Of a stretch of 7,118 nt of DNA, positions 6,792-7,118 are shown one piece after another; positions within the stretch are counted from its first letter, which is position 1, and each line of letters begins with the position of its first letter. A program made the translations under genes and the position numbers. The stretch covers positions 1-7,118 of the forward strand of contig JALWRJ010000171.1 of NCBI GenBank assembly GCA_026994125.1. Direction: 5' to 3'. The notes beneath the pieces were generated by a model, which saw only the letters and a list, made by a program, of their open reading frames with translations, was not told where the DNA came from and made no database searches. This DNA is from Cyclobacteriaceae bacterium. Lineage in GTDB: Bacteria; Bacteroidota; Bacteroidia; Cytophagales; Cyclobacteriaceae.

Positions 6792-6834
6792 AAAGCACCA
6801 AATAAACATTAGCATGTTGGTTTGGTGCTTTTTA
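6792..6834 (+). terminator. Rho-independent terminator of the OsmC-like gene
   Basis: AAAGCACCAAA (6792-6802) pairs perfectly with TTTGGTGCTTT (6821-6831). Inside the loop, AACAT (6805-6809) pairs with ATGTT (6814-6818) around a TAGC tetraloop, giving a long two-part hairpin. A run of five T residues ends it (6829-6833). It lies 40 bp after the OsmC-like stop codon and isolates that gene from the next one. Confidence 0.85.
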
Positions 6835-6864
6835 GTTTTAATTTAGTGGTTTTCTACTACCAGA

Positions 6865-7118
6865 ATGGATTTAACAGCTCAGCTCTCGAAGGCATCCCCT
6901 ACCAAATCACAGGTTAACCAACTAGTAGCAGCGGTATGTCAACAGCCCGGGTTGTTTAGCACCCTTGTGGAGTTATTTTTAGGCAAAGATAAAAAAGTAG
7001 CCCAGCGAGCGGCCTGGGTAGCCAGCCATTGCGTAGCCCAAGTGCCCAGCCTGGCCACTCCTTACCTGGAGCAGCTTGTTAATAACCTCTACAAAACAAA
7101 AAACAACGCCATAAAACG
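6865..7118 (+). CDS. HEAT/ARM-repeat-like protein of unknown function (C-terminus cut by window edge)
   Basis: An open frame of 84 complete codons runs from the ATG at 6865 to the right edge without a stop. The protein looks all-helical, with a segment VAQRAAWVASHCVAQVPSL (about residues 46-64) typical of HEAT-like helical pairs, followed by a helix with TPYLEQLVNNLYKTKNNAIKR. From memory this resembles a conserved small Bacteroidota protein of roughly 180 aa with an ARM-repeat fold, sometimes misannotated as adenylosuccinate lyase; that link is unverified. No catalytic motif is visible, so a scaffold or binding role is the most that can be inferred. It starts 31 bp after the terminator T-run. 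I saw no clear promoter, and neither a Shine-Dalgarno sequence nor a better start codon. Confidence 0.7.
   Translation, partial: MDLTAQLSKASPTKSQVNQLVAAVCQQPGLFSTLVELFLGKDKKVAQRAAWVASHCVAQVPSLATPYLEQLVNNLYKTKNNAIK

Overview
The window looks like chromosomal DNA from a member of the Bacteroidota. Coding sequence is AT-rich, start codons lack Shine-Dalgarno sequences, and candidate promoters fit the TTTG / TAnnTTTG pattern of that phylum. One gene has the double-propeller plus Y_Y_Y sensor architecture typical of Bacteroidota. The family cannot be fixed from this stretch; Cytophagales or a related order is a guess.

Layout. The left 3.1 kb (minus strand) is one very large sensor histidine kinase. 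It has a signal peptide, about 14 Reg_prop propeller blades, a Y_Y_Y domain, one membrane helix, a HisKA domain and the start of an ATPase domain. The window edge cuts it just before the second glycine-rich ATP-lid motif. A 413-bp intergenic region (3099-3511) separates it from a divergent plus-strand operon and holds a candidate promoter for each direction and two clear inverted repeats.

The operon at 3512-6138 has four genes that touch or overlap: a 203-aa membrane-anchored protein of unknown function, a 204-aa protein with about seven membrane helices, a 277-aa HisKA_3-type histidine kinase with no sensor domain of its own, and a 205-aa NarL/FixJ-type response regulator. The overlaps are 1, 22 and 29 bp. 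The likely reading is a single signalling module in which the first two proteins supply the sensing that the kinase lacks. This is the most interesting part of the window.

To the right lie a small OsmC-like protein (6371-6751) closed by a strong hairpin terminator (6792-6831), then the start of a HEAT/ARM-repeat-like protein that runs off the right edge. I saw no RNA genes, insertion sequences, CRISPR arrays or attachment sites.
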